From Nocardiopsis sp. ATB16-24 (lineage in GTDB: Bacteria > Actinomycetota > Actinomycetes > Streptosporangiales > Streptosporangiaceae), in contig NZ_JASCXJ010000005.1 of NCBI RefSeq assembly GCF_030271535.1, forward strand, positions 62,001-126,000: a DNA stretch of 64,000 nucleotides, read 5' to 3'. Shown here in pieces: positions 52,810 to 62,410 of this stretch. The notes beneath the pieces are model-generated. The model searched no databases and had not been told where the DNA came from. It saw nothing but the letters and a program-made list of their open reading frames with translations. Made by a program: the position numbers and the translations under genes. The first letter of the stretch is position 1; every line of letters begins with the position of its first letter.

Positions 52810-53427
52810 GTGAACACGACCCTTCTTCCCGCCCTGGCCGGACTCGGCGCCGGACTCGCCCTCATCGTGGCCATCGGAGCCCAGAACGCCCATGTTCTGC
52901 GCATCGGTATCGAAGGACGGGCGGGTACCGTCCTGCCCGTCGTCATGGTGTGCGCCCTGTCCGACGTCGTGCTCATCACGGCCGGGGTCCTGGGGGTCGG
53001 CGTGGTCGTCGAGTCCGCTCCCCTCACGCTCCACGTGGTCCGCCTGCTCGGGGCCGGATTCCTCATCGCCTACGGCCTGTTCGCGGTACGCCGGGTCCTG
53101 CGTCCGGGCACGCTCGTGGTCGGCGGGGCCTCGACCGGGGGACGTCGGGCGGCCGTGGCCACCGCGCTGGTGCTCACCTGGCTGAACCCGCACGTGTACC
53201 TGGACACGGTGCTCGTGTTGGGCTCCCTGGCCAATCAGCAGGACGGCGACGCCCGCTGGTGGTGGGCGGCGGGCGCCGTCACGGGCAGTCTCACCTGGTT
53301 CCTCGCTCTCGGTTTCGGCGCGCGGTCGCTGCGCCCCGTCTTCGCCAGGCCGGGTGTCTGGCGTGTCCTGGACGCCCTCATCGCCGGCCTCATGCTCACC
53401 CTGGGCGTACGCATGGCACTGGGCTGA
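52810..53427 (+). CDS. lysE: LysE-family basic amino acid exporter
   Basis: 205 residues from GTG 52810; the purine-rich GGAAG is almost adjacent, so the transcript may be nearly leaderless. Six hydrophobic helices and LIVAIGAQNAHVLRIG in helix 1 are diagnostic of LysE; TWLNPHVYLDTVLVLGS is the second family block. It exports lysine and arginine under LysG control. Confidence 0.88.
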   Translation: MNTTLLPALAGLGAGLALIVAIGAQNAHVLRIGIEGRAGTVLPVVMVCALSDVVLITAGVLGVGVVVESAPLTLHVVRLLGAGFLIAYGLFAVRRVLRPGTLVVGGASTGGRRAAVATALVLTWLNPHVYLDTVLVLGSLANQQDGDARWWWAAGAVTGSLTWFLALGFGARSLRPVFARPGVWRVLDALIAGLMLTLGVRMALG

Positions 53428-53607
53428 GACGGTCGGCGCCGGATACGGCGGGAGAGGGCGTGCGAGACCCTCTCCCGCCGGCCGCCGCCGGTGCGTGCGT
53501 CGTGAGGCGAAGGCGGACCGTCGTCTTCGCCGTGACGATGGTGACGCGGGAGGTCTCGGGGTAGTGCCGAAGTAACGGATGACGATGTGCGAACAGAGGA
53601 GACGGCG

Positions 53608-54735
53608 ATGTCCGCCCAGTCGACGGCCACCCGCGAGATCACCGCAGCAGTCGTTCGGGAGAAGGGTTCCTTCGAACTCGGCCCCGTGTCCCTGCGACCC
53701 CCGCGCCCGGACGAGGTCCTGGTACGCGTCGTGGCGACGGGCCTGTGCCACACCGACCTCGTGGTCCGCGACCAGGTCTATCCGGTACCGCTTCCCGTCG
53801 TCCTCGGGCACGAGGGGGCAGGGGTCGTGGAGGAGGTGGGAAGCGCGGTCACCAAGGTCGAACCCGGCGACCACGTGGCCCTGAGCTTCCTCAACTGTGG
53901 CCAGTGCCGACCGTGCTTCGACGGCTCCCCGGCCGCCTGCGCCCACTTCAACGACCTCAACTTCGCCGGACAGCGCCAGGACGGCTCTCACGCGCTCTCC
54001 CTGCCCGACCAGGACACCGTCCTCCACGACCGTTTCTTCGGACAGTCCTCCTTCGCCACCTTCGCGATCGCCCACGAGGACAACACCGTCAAGGTCCGAC
54101 AGGACGCCCCCTTGGAACTCCTCGGACCGCTGGGCTGCGGTGTCCAGACCGGTGCGGGCACGGTGTGGCGTGGGCTGGGCGTGGGAGCGGGAGCGAGCTT
54201 CGCGGTCACCGGGGCCGGAGCGGTCGGCCTCAGCGCGGTCATGGCGGCCAGGGTGGCCGGCGCGACCACCATCATCGCGGTCGACGTGGTCCCCGCCCGC
54301 CTGGAGCTCGCCCGGGAACTGGGCGCCACCCACGTGATCAACGGCAAGGAGACCGACACCGTGGCCGAGATCCGGCGCGTCACCGGCGGCGGCGTGGACT
54401 ACGCGCTCGACACCACGGGGGTACCCGCCCTCATCGAGCAATGTGTCGAAGGGCTGCGGCAGAAGGGGAGCGCGGCGATCCTGGGGGCCTCGAAGCCGGA
54501 CGCGATGATCCGACTCCCGGCCAACACGTTCATGCAGAGCTGCAAGAGCCTCATGGGGATCGTGGAGGGTGACAGCGTGCCCGACGTACTGGTCCCCCAG
54601 ATCCTCGACCTGTACATGCAGGGCCGTTTCCCCTTCGACCGGCTGGTTCGCTTCTACGACTTCGATCAGATCGAGCAGGCCGCCGCCGACACCGAGTCCG
54701 GTGCCGTGGTCAAACCGATCGTCCGCATCGGATAG
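53608..54735 (+). CDS. Zinc-dependent aryl/alcohol dehydrogenase (MDR family)
   Basis: 375 residues from ATG 53608 (AGAGGAG 6 bases upstream). Catalytic zinc ligands lie in TGLCHTD and LGHEGAG; CGQCRPC with the later Cys binds structural zinc; GAGAVGL binds NAD. Closest in pattern to benzyl alcohol and class III-like dehydrogenases. It stands alone, so its substrate is not indicated. Confidence 0.87.
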   Translation: MSAQSTATREITAAVVREKGSFELGPVSLRPPRPDEVLVRVVATGLCHTDLVVRDQVYPVPLPVVLGHEGAGVVEEVGSAVTKVEPGDHVALSFLNCGQCRPCFDGSPAACAHFNDLNFAGQRQDGSHALSLPDQDTVLHDRFFGQSSFATFAIAHEDNTVKVRQDAPLELLGPLGCGVQTGAGTVWRGLGVGAGASFAVTGAGAVGLSAVMAARVAGATTIIAVDVVPARLELARELGATHVINGKETDTVAEIRRVTGGGVDYALDTTGVPALIEQCVEGLRQKGSAAILGASKPDAMIRLPANTFMQSCKSLMGIVEGDSVPDVLVPQILDLYMQGRFPFDRLVRFYDFDQIEQAAADTESGAVVKPIVRIG

Positions 54736-55021
54736 GGGGCCTCCAGGCGGTACGCGGTCCGTCCCGAGGAGGAGGACGCAAGGACGGCACGGATACGACG
54801 CCCGGACCGGGCGCGGCCCGACGGGAGTCCACCCCGCGGCCCGTGTCCGGTCTGGGCGTCGTCGGTGTTCGCTGGAGGGCGCCGGTCGGTTCCTTGCGCG
54901 GGCGGGCCCCGTTCCCGGGCCCCGTTCCCCCGGCCGGGAAGGCGCGTGTGTGCGGCCACGCTCGGCGAGCCGTACGCGTGCCCTCCGACTCCCCGGGGGT
55001 GAGTCGGCTCCACGGCGGGGC

Positions 55022-55960
55022 TCAGAAGAGGGCGTCGACCGCCGTCTCGGTGGCCCGCGCGATGAGGGCGTCGTCGTACTCCGCGCCCGCCTCGTCTCGG
55101 CCGGACATGACGGCCAGGACGATGGGGGCGCCCTTCGGTGGCCACAGCACACCGATGTCGTGCCGGGTGCCGTGACCGCACGCACCCGTCTTGTCACCGA
55201 CCTCCCAGCCCTCGGGGACCCCGGCTCGGATCAGGTCGTCGCCGGTGGTGTTGGTGCGCATCATGTCGACGAGGATGTCGCGTTTGTCCTCGGACAGGAC
55301 GTCGCCCAGCACGAACCGACGCAGGCCGGTGGCCATCGCGCGCGGGGTACTGGTGTCGCGGACGTCGCCCGGCACCGCCTCCGCCATCTCCGGGGCGAGC
55401 CGGTCCACGCTGGTGACGTCGTCGCCGATCTCCCGCAAAGCCTCGTTCAACCCCTGGGGCCCGCCGAGTTCGGCGAGGAGCAGGTTGGAGGCGGTGTTGT
55501 CGCTGTGGCGCAGCGCGGCGTCGCCGATCTCGCGCAGCGTCATACCGGTGGACACGTGCTCCTGGGCGATGGGGGAGTGGAAGACCAGGTCCTCCTCGGA
55601 GAAGGTGACGATCCGGTCGAGTTCGTCGACCGGTGTGCGGGCGAGCACCGCGCCGAAGGCCAGGACCTTGAAGGTGGAGCAGTAGGCGAACCGCTCGTCG
55701 GCCTGGAACTCCACGGTTCGTCCCGTGCCGGTGTCGACGGCGTGGACGCCGAGGCGGGCGTCGAACTCCTCCTCCAGACCGGCGAACTCGGCGTTCTTGC
55801 GGATCGGCTCGGAGGGCTGCGTGGAAGGGGCGGTCGTGACGTCCTCCGCCGGCGGGGGAGAGACGGCGGGGGCTTGGGGAGACGAGCAGCCGACGAACGC
55901 GACCAGGGCGACGGAGGCCAGTGCCGCGGGTCGGGCTCGGCGCATCGTGGACCATGGCAC
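55022..55960 (-). CDS. Class A beta-lactamase homologue lacking Glu166
   Basis: 312 residues from GTG 55960 (AAGG about 10 bases upstream; ATG 55945 also possible), with a lipoprotein signal ending at the Cys of FVGCSS. Ser70-x-x-Lys is CSTFK, SDN is HSDNTAS, and KTG is DKTGAC. The omega loop reads DRLAPEMAEA where the paralogue at 47885 reads DRIEPELNEA, so Glu166 and Asn170 are both Ala. Cys at 69 and 238 could form the disulfide known in NMC-A, Sme and KPC carbapenemases. Loss of the general base predicts acylation without efficient release. It could be a beta-lactam trap, a sensor, or a decaying copy; unusual catalysis through Glu168 is conceivable. Confidence 0.87.
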   Translation of the reverse strand: MPWSTMRRARPAALASVALVAFVGCSSPQAPAVSPPPAEDVTTAPSTQPSEPIRKNAEFAGLEEEFDARLGVHAVDTGTGRTVEFQADERFAYCSTFKVLAFGAVLARTPVDELDRIVTFSEEDLVFHSPIAQEHVSTGMTLREIGDAALRHSDNTASNLLLAELGGPQGLNEALREIGDDVTSVDRLAPEMAEAVPGDVRDTSTPRAMATGLRRFVLGDVLSEDKRDILVDMMRTNTTGDDLIRAGVPEGWEVGDKTGACGHGTRHDIGVLWPPKGAPIVLAVMSGRDEAGAEYDDALIARATETAVDALF

Positions 55961-56106
55961 CGTGAGACACCTTCCCTCCGCGAGGAATCGATCACTCCAC
56001 GTAGTCTTGCGGGTGGTGGACCCGTTGTCGACGATGATGACGGTACGGCGCGCGCCCTCCCATCGTGTGCCGATCCCGGAGGGGGTCCTCAAACCCGCTT
56101 GAGGGT

Positions 56107-57057
56107 TCACAACGGCGGGGTCTCCAACGCCGCCTGTTTCCAGTAGGCCAGATCCTCTCGCGCCTTGAGGGTGCTCTCGTGGTCGGATCCGAGGACGCGG
56201 GAGCACTCTTCCTCCAGGTCGCGGAGGGCGTCGACCGCGCCCCGGAGGTCTCCGGCCCTGCCCAGCCAGAAAGCGGTGCTCTGTCGGCAGAGCAGGGTGT
56301 CGGGGTGGTGGGGCCCCAGGACGCGGGCGTTGTCGGCGGCGAGGGCACGGTGAGCGAGCAGTGCGGCCCTGGGTTCCTCCGCCTCGTCCGCTCTTCGCGC
56401 CTTTCGCGCCAGAGCGGCGAGGGCCGTCGTGGAACCGGTACCGGGAACGGCGGTGACGACCAGGGTCGGAGGTAGCGGCGCGAGCACCTCGGTGGCCATG
56501 GGCTTCGTCGCTCCCACGGCGAAGGCAGCCGGCGGGGCCGGTGGCCAGGCGTCGCTGAGGTCGGTGTCCGCGAAGCGGGAGAGCACCTCGGTGGGGCTCG
56601 GCCGTCGGTCGGGATCGTGGTGCCAACAGGAGAGGACCAGGGACCGCAGTTCTTCCGTGGGGACGCCTTCGAGGTCGGGCATCGGACCGATCAGGCGTCG
56701 CACGACCGAGGCCAACGAGGGGCCGGCGAACGGATTGGCGCCGGTGGCGGCGTAGGCGAGCACCGTCCCCAACGAGAACATGTCGGAGGCGGGACCGACG
56801 GGGACGCCCTCGGTCTGCTCGGGGGACATGTAGGACGGGGTCCCCACCGGCGTACCGGTGCGTGTCACCCTCATCGCGTCGGGGGCACGGGCGATACCGA
56901 AATCGATGATGCGCGGTCCGTCCGCGCCCAGAATGATGTTGTCGGGCTTGAGGTCGCGGTGGGTGAGCCCGCAGGAGTGGATGGCTTCCAGCCCCTCGGC
57001 GAGCCCCGCCGCCAGGGCATGGAGAGCCGGTGGTTCCAAGGGTCCGTGGTCGCGCAC
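56107..57057 (-). pseudogene. Ser/Thr protein kinase lacking its N-terminal lobe
   Basis: 316 residues from GTG 57057. HRDLKPDNI, DFGIA and SPEQ of the catalytic lobe are intact, and a TPR-like tail (about residues 205-300) ends the protein. The glycine loop and ATP-anchoring Lys are missing; the same frame can be followed upstream only to YVPGPSL near 57110 before it becomes unrelated sequence against the terminator of the neighbouring gene. It is therefore a 5'-deleted kinase gene, although a pseudokinase starting at the GTG cannot be excluded. Confidence 0.7.
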
Positions 57058-57130
57058 CGTCCGTTCCAGTGAGGGGCCCGGGACGTACCCGGTCGGAGGA
57101 GTCTCACCGGGCCGGTCGAGGCAACGACAA

Positions 57131-57162
57131 GGCCCTCCCCGGGGTGACCGCCGGGGAGGGCC
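57131..57162. terminator. Intrinsic hairpin after the DHA2 pump gene
   Basis: Perfect 12-bp stem GGCCCTCCCCGG / CCGGGGAGGGCC with an 8-base loop, 22 bases beyond the pump stop codon on the minus strand. Confidence 0.75.
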
Positions 57163-57183
57163 CCACTTCGCGGGGGGACGGGC

Positions 57184-58821
57184 TCAGCCTGTGAAGGACC
57201 TCTTCTCGCCGCTCGACGCCTTCACGGGCTCCTCGGGGGTGTTCGGCGCGGCTTCGGGAGCCGTTGACGCCTCCTCGGCCCGCTCGTCCTCTCCGGGGAG
57301 GTCGAGGGTGTCCCGCAGGCGGACCCTGGGCAGGAACAGCGACAGCAGGAGACCGAAGACGGCGATCCCGGTGGCCACAAGGAACAACTCACCGGTGGCC
57401 GAACCGTAGGAGTCCTCCACGATCGAGCGCAGCAACGGCGGCATGCCCGCCAGGTCCAGGGTGCCGGCGTCCCCACCGCCGGCGGTCGGGCTGGTGCCCG
57501 CCGCCGCCACGCCGTCGGCGATCTTGGAGGAGACCCGGTTGGCCAGGAAGGCGCCCAGCACGGACACGCCGATCGTGCCGCCCAGGGTGCGGAAGAAGGT
57601 CACGGTCCCGCTGGCCGCGCCGAGCTCGCGCAGTGGGACGGAGTTCTGCACCACCAGGACCAGGTTCTGCATGGACATGCCCACCCCCAGGCCCATCAGC
57701 AGCATGCCCGAGCAGACGATGAACAGGGAGGTGTTCTTGTCGATGGTGGACAGCACCAGGAAACCCAGCGTCAGGGTCACCATGCCGGTGACCACGTAGG
57801 ACTTCACCCGACCCGAGCGGGAGACCATGCGCCCAGCGACGGTCGAGGAGACCATCGTGCCCAGCATGAGCGGGGCGGTCAGCAGCCCGGCCTCGGCCGG
57901 GGAGTAGCCGCGCGCCAGCTGGAAGTACTGGCCGAGGAAGACCGCGCCGCCGAACATCGCCATGCCGACCGCGGAGCTGGCCAGGATGGCGATGACCGTC
58001 TCACGGCGCAGCAGCAGGTGCAGGGGCACGACCGGCTGGGACACGCGCGCCTCCACCCACACGGCGAGGGCGAGCAGGACGAGGCTTCCGCCGACCATGG
58101 CCCCCGACTGCCAGGAGATCCACGCGAACTCACCGCCCACGAAGGTCACCCACAACAACAGGAGGCTGACACCCGAGGCGATGAGCGCGGCGCCCGCGTA
58201 GTCCACCTTGGTCTCGGGGCGGCGCACGTCGATCAGCTTCAGGGTGCGGCTGAGCACCACCAGGGCCACGAGCATGAAGGGAACGCCGACCAGGAAGCAC
58301 CAACGCCAGCCCAGCAACGGAAGACCGGCCAGGAGACCGCCCATCAGCGGTCCGCCGACGGTGGCCACGGCCATCACCGCGCCGATGTAGCCGTTGAGGC
58401 GTCCGCGTTCCTTGGGGCTGACCAGCGAGGCGATGATCACCTGCACCAGGACCTGCGAGGCGCCCATGCCCAGGCCCTGGACGGCGCGGAACGCGATCAG
58501 CTGGCCGGTGCTCTGCGCGAGACCGCACAGCAGCGAGGAGAGGACGAACAGCAGGATCGACAGCTGGAGCAGTTTCTTCTTGTCGAACAGGTCGGCGAGC
58601 TTGCCCCAGATCGGCGTGGAGGCGGTGGAGGCCAGCAGCGTCGCCGTCACCACCCAGGTGTACTGCGACTGGGTGCCCTCCAGGGCGCCGACGATCTGCG
58701 GAAGGGCGACCGACACGATCGTGCTGCTGAGCATGGTCACACCCAACACCGTGAGCAGACCGCTCAGGGAGCGAAGAAGTGATGGTCGCTCGGTGGCCGG
58801 AAGGGGACGCGAAGTGCTCAA
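57184..58821 (-). CDS. DHA2 (EmrB/QacA) drug exporter
   Basis: 545 residues from TTG 58821, chosen because AGAGG lies 7 bases upstream and the protein then begins shortly before helix 1; extensions to 59154 would read through the TetR gene. Fourteen hydrophobic helices are expected; MLSSTIVSVALPQI and GKLADLFDKKKLLQ are DHA2 motifs, and a polar tail of about 50 residues ends it. Divergent from a TetR gene with a strong operator between, so it is an inducible efflux pump. Confidence 0.87.
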   Translation of the reverse strand: MSTSRPLPATERPSLLRSLSGLLTVLGVTMLSSTIVSVALPQIVGALEGTQSQYTWVVTATLLASTASTPIWGKLADLFDKKKLLQLSILLFVLSSLLCGLAQSTGQLIAFRAVQGLGMGASQVLVQVIIASLVSPKERGRLNGYIGAVMAVATVGGPLMGGLLAGLPLLGWRWCFLVGVPFMLVALVVLSRTLKLIDVRRPETKVDYAGAALIASGVSLLLLWVTFVGGEFAWISWQSGAMVGGSLVLLALAVWVEARVSQPVVPLHLLLRRETVIAILASSAVGMAMFGGAVFLGQYFQLARGYSPAEAGLLTAPLMLGTMVSSTVAGRMVSRSGRVKSYVVTGMVTLTLGFLVLSTIDKNTSLFIVCSGMLLMGLGVGMSMQNLVLVVQNSVPLRELGAASGTVTFFRTLGGTIGVSVLGAFLANRVSSKIADGVAAAGTSPTAGGGDAGTLDLAGMPPLLRSIVEDSYGSATGELFLVATGIAVFGLLLSLFLPRVRLRDTLDLPGEDERAEEASTAPEAAPNTPEEPVKASSGEKRSFTG

Positions 58822-58894
58822 GGACTGACCTCTGGAGAAAGGACGACGCGGCCTCGACGGGCCGCGGGGACTGCCGTGGAAGTGTGCTTGCCAG

Positions 58895-58921
58895 GCAAAA
58901 ATGCATCTCAGGCATTTTTGC
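58895..58921. promoter_or_regulatory. TetR operator with perfect 10-bp arms
   Basis: GCAAAAATGC (58895-58904) is repeated in inverse at 58912-58921 with a 7-base spacer. This AT-rich dyad lies in the 120-bp interval between the divergent pump and TetR genes and is the obvious shared operator. Confidence 0.8.
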
Positions 58922-58941
58922 ACTCCATGTAGAATAACATT

Positions 58942-59532
58942 GTGAACGCGATTCAGGGCCTCCGAGAGCGTAAGAAAGACGACACTCGGCGAGCGGTTCA
59001 CTCCGCCGCCATGCGTCTGACCGTGGAGCACGGCTTCGACCGGGTCACCATCGACGCCATCGCCCAGGCCGCCAACATCTCCCGCCGCACCTTCTCCAAC
59101 TACTTCGCCTGCAAGGAGGACGCGGTCCTGCACGGTGAGCAGCTCCACCACCAAGGTCTGCTACGGGCCCTGCGGGAGCGGCCCGACGCGGAGTCGGCCT
59201 GGACCGCTCTTCGCTCCTCCGTGCGGGGCCTCTACTCCTCCTGGGACACCCAGCCCGACCGGGAGTGGGCGCTGCGCACACGCCTGGCCCGCGAGCACCC
59301 CTCGCTCATGGCCCAGCAGCTGGCCAACCACGCCGCGTTCGCCCGCGACCTGGAGCGGGCCGTGGCCGGAAGACACAACCCCGGAGGGGTGCGGTCCGGC
59401 CTGCTGGTCGACGTCTTCCTGTCCGCTCTGCGTGTGGGCCTGAACACGTGGATCGACGAGGAGGAGACACGTGACCTGCTGGAAGTGGTCGAGGAGATCA
59501 TGGACGAGGTCGAGACCCCCTTCGGCGGCTGA
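58942..59532 (+). CDS. TetR repressor of the divergent DHA2 pump
   Basis: 196 residues from GTG 58942. The helix-turn-helix lies at about 30-60 (VTIDAIAQAANISRRTFSNYFACKEDAV). The C-terminal ligand domain is typical of drug-sensing TetR proteins. The operator at 58895-58921 begins 21 bases upstream of its start, giving autoregulation and control of the pump. Confidence 0.88.
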   Translation: MNAIQGLRERKKDDTRRAVHSAAMRLTVEHGFDRVTIDAIAQAANISRRTFSNYFACKEDAVLHGEQLHHQGLLRALRERPDAESAWTALRSSVRGLYSSWDTQPDREWALRTRLAREHPSLMAQQLANHAAFARDLERAVAGRHNPGGVRSGLLVDVFLSALRVGLNTWIDEEETRDLLEVVEEIMDEVETPFGG

Positions 59533-59568
59533 GGGCCGCTCACGGCCGCTGTGGGGATACTGGGCCCC

Positions 59569-60297
59569 ATGGACGACGACCTCACCTTGTCCCTGCTGCC
59601 CCTGACCACCAGCGCCCAGGAAGGAGAGCGGGCCGCCCGGGTGGCGCTGCTGCCCGTGGGCAGCCTCGAACAGCACGGTCCCCACCTTCCCCTGATCACC
59701 GACACCGTCATCGCCTGCGACCTGGCCCGGGCCCTGGCCGACGCCCACCCCCTACGCCTGCTTCCACCGATCACCTTCGGCTGCTCACACGAGCACGCGG
59801 CCTGGCCCGGGACCGTGAGCGTCTCCGCCCCCACGCTGTACGCGATGGTCAAGGACATCGCCACCTCCCTCGGCGACACCAGGCTGGTGCTGGTCAACGG
59901 GCACGGAGGCAACCACGTGCTGGCCAACCTCGTCCAGGAGTCGGGCGGGCGCATGGCGCTCTTCCCCGGCCCCCACGACTGGGAGGCGGCACGGCTCACC
60001 GCCAAAATGACCACCGACAACGACCGTGACATGCACGCCGGAGAGTTGGAGACCTCCGTCCTGCTGCACACCCACCCGTCGCTGGTGCGGCCCGGGTACG
60101 AGCAGGCCGACCACACCACCGGCGCCCGCGACCACATGCTCACCGTGGGCCTGGCCCCCTACGCGCCCTCGGGAGTGGTCGGCCTCCCCTCCCAGGCCAC
60201 GCCCGCCAAGGGGCGTGCCCTGCTCGCCGCGCTCGTCGACTCCTTCACCGGCTACCTGACGGCACTGGACGGACCGCACCGCACCGACGCCCGGTAG
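59569..60297 (+). CDS. Creatininase-family amidohydrolase (MftE-like)
   Basis: 242 residues from ATG 59569. LLPVGSLEQHGPHLPLITDT and the loops VNGHGGNHVL and MHAGELETS carry the metal-binding His, Asp and Glu of the creatininase fold. Some relatives are MftE, the peptidase of mycofactocin maturation, but no other mycofactocin gene is near, so the substrate is open. Confidence 0.82.
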   Translation: MDDDLTLSLLPLTTSAQEGERAARVALLPVGSLEQHGPHLPLITDTVIACDLARALADAHPLRLLPPITFGCSHEHAAWPGTVSVSAPTLYAMVKDIATSLGDTRLVLVNGHGGNHVLANLVQESGGRMALFPGPHDWEAARLTAKMTTDNDRDMHAGELETSVLLHTHPSLVRPGYEQADHTTGARDHMLTVGLAPYAPSGVVGLPSQATPAKGRALLAALVDSFTGYLTALDGPHRTDAR

Positions 60298-60397
60298 TGC
60301 CGGGCCACGCCCGCGCATGCCGAGTGCCGGGCGGGGCAGCTGCGAAGGCAGGGGCGTCTGACGGGGCGCCCTTCGGTCGACGCACTGGAAGGTGCCG

Positions 60398-61054
60398 ATG
60401 GTCTCCCTCGTCTTCGCCGTGTTCAGCCTGCTGCACCTGTGTCTGACCGTCTGGCTCGTGCGTCTGGCCCTGGTCCGACGCTCCGCCTTCATCTGGCCGG
60501 TGGTGGCCGTGGCCGCCGGGCTCGTCTACGACAACGGGGTCGTGGCTCTGGGGTCCACCCTGGGCCCAGGCGAACCGCTGCTCGCGTTGAGCCTGCCGCG
60601 CTTCGTCGTGCACGCCCTGGCCACCCCGCTCCTGATCGTCTTCGCGCTCGGGGCGGCCCGTGACCTCGGCCTGACCTGGGCGCGTCGCCGCATGGTCCAG
60701 GCCGGGTTCTGGCTGCTCACGGCCGCGCTGATCGTCTACGGTGTCGTGGCCGACCTCGTCGGCCTCACCCTGGTGCCCGAGCGCGAGGGCGACGCGCTGC
60801 GCTACACGGCCGCCGAGTCGGTCGCACCGATCCCGTCGGTGGTGACCATCGTGGTGCTGCTCGTGGTCGGAGCGGCCCTGCTCGTACGGGCGCGCACCGG
60901 ATGGATGCTGCTGGGGGCGGCGCTCATGCTCGCGGCCTCGGCCGTGCCCGACGCGCCGCTGGCGGTCGGGAACCTGGGCGAGATCGCGCTCATCACCGGG
61001 CTCGCGCTCACCGCCCGGAAGATGGGCCGTTCCCCTGTCCCCACACCGTCATGA
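60398..61054 (+). CDS. Integral membrane protein of unknown function
   Basis: 218 residues from ATG 60398 with GGAAGG 5 bases upstream. About seven hydrophobic helices and short loops; LPRFVVHALATPLLIVFAL and the helix pair around it recall a family of uncharacterised actinobacterial membrane proteins. No catalytic motif. Confidence 0.7.
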   Translation: MVSLVFAVFSLLHLCLTVWLVRLALVRRSAFIWPVVAVAAGLVYDNGVVALGSTLGPGEPLLALSLPRFVVHALATPLLIVFALGAARDLGLTWARRRMVQAGFWLLTAALIVYGVVADLVGLTLVPEREGDALRYTAAESVAPIPSVVTIVVLLVVGAALLVRARTGWMLLGAALMLAASAVPDAPLAVGNLGEIALITGLALTARKMGRSPVPTPS

Positions 61055-61858
61055 CCGGCTCGGACCCGCGTCCGCGCGGTATCCGGTGATCCTGCCGGGA
61101 CCCGCGCGGCCGTGGGAGAGGGTGGGCGGGATGCGCGCCCTCCAGGAATCTCCCACGCCCTGGAAAGGGCTTCTTGGCCTCCTGTACACGATCCGGCGTT
61201 CCCGAGTGTGCCGGCCCTTGGGCCGGCGTTCGGGGGACCGTCCGTCGTCGCGGACCGCGGAGGGTGGTCGACGTGCGTCGGCGCGTTCATCGAGAAGTGC
61301 CTGGCGGAGGGGCGGTGGTCAGTACAACTAGGCAGGGTCGAGGGGAGAAGGCTGTTCAGATCCGGACACAAGGGTTTTCATGATCCTCGCTTTTCGCCTG
61401 TGAGGGGCCGAGGGAAAAGAACGCAAGAGGGGATCGCGGCTCGCACTCCTGTGGAACACGGCATCAGGGGGCGTCGGAATTACGATGGCCCCTTCCGCGC
61501 CGTGCGTGTTCGGGGCGCCCCTCAGGCCCGAGGCCGTCCGCCAGAGTTTCCCGTATCCCGTGCTCCCGATGCCGCGCGAGTGATGGGTTCCTTCGACGGA
61601 GCCCGGAGCCCACTGCGGGTGTCCTCCACACCATTTTTCGGGGCGGTCCCCTGCGGGCAGAGAAAACCCTGCTTTGTCGAAGGTTTCGGCAAGAAGGAGG
61701 CGGCGCTTTCAAATGGCTCGAATGTGTGAAGATGTCTCCGGAGGTGGAGCGGCCCGTGGAGTGAGGCTCCAGCGTGATGCAGGACTAGACCGCGGCACTC
61801 CCATCCCCGCACACGCGGCCGTACGCGTGCAGGGGCCCACTCGACCTGAGGAGGAGTA
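61055..61858. other. Long spacer without a secure gene
   Basis: About 800 bases with overlapping frames on both strands, none resembling a protein. An 8-bp GC hairpin GCCGGCCC-TT-GGGCCGGC lies at 61210-61227 and may end the membrane protein transcript. The last 60 bases lead into a strong ribosome site. Confidence 0.4.
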
Positions 61859-62410
61859 CTGAACGAACCCATCACGGACGGGCGCAGGCTCAAGGGTCTA
61901 CGCCGTCGGCACGCACTCATCGAGGCGACCCTTCGCGTGATCGAGCGAGACGGTGTGGCGGGGGTCAGCCACCGGATCGTCTCCCAGGAAGCAGGATTGC
62001 CGACCTCGGCCACCACGTACTACTTCTCCAGCCTGGGTGACCTGCTCACCGCAGCCCTGACCAGCGTCATGGAGGAGGATTCCCAGCGAATGCGCTGTCT
62101 CTCCTCCGGAGGCGATCGTCGGCGTGACCTCGCCGTCCTTCTCTCCGAAGTGGTCAAGGAGCCAGGCCGACTCCTGGCCGAGTACGAACTCTTCCTCCTT
62201 GCCGCTCGCCGTCCGCACTTGCGCGAGGCCACCGACGGATGGCTGGCGGCGGTCAGGGCTTTCGCCCATCGCTACACCGACGACCCTGTTCGGGCCCGCG
62301 TCGTCGCAGGAGCGATCGACGGGCTGCTCCTGCACAGCCTGCTGACCGACCAGAAGCCGAGCGCAGACGAGTTCGAGGGGTTCCTCAAGGATCTCCTTCC
62401 AGACCCCTAG
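61859..62410 (+). CDS. TetR regulator, probable CTG start
   Basis: 183 residues if read from CTG 61859, which follows GAGGAGGAG at 61848-61856. The next in-frame start (GTG 61937) would cut away the first helix of the DNA-binding domain (LRRRHALIEATLRVIERDG). The helix-turn-helix then continues VSHRIVSQEAGLPTSATTYYF. Its target is probably the monooxygenase pair downstream, though an IS remnant now lies between. Confidence 0.75.
   Translation: MNEPITDGRRLKGLRRRHALIEATLRVIERDGVAGVSHRIVSQEAGLPTSATTYYFSSLGDLLTAALTSVMEEDSQRMRCLSSGGDRRRDLAVLLSEVVKEPGRLLAEYELFLLAARRPHLREATDGWLAAVRAFAHRYTDDPVRARVVAGAIDGLLLHSLLTDQKPSADEFEGFLKDLLPDP

Noticed and set aside
51844..55197. 1117-codon minus-strand frame
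   Set aside because: Only its last 298 codons are a gene (lysG); the rest is the antisense of lysE and the alcohol dehydrogenase.
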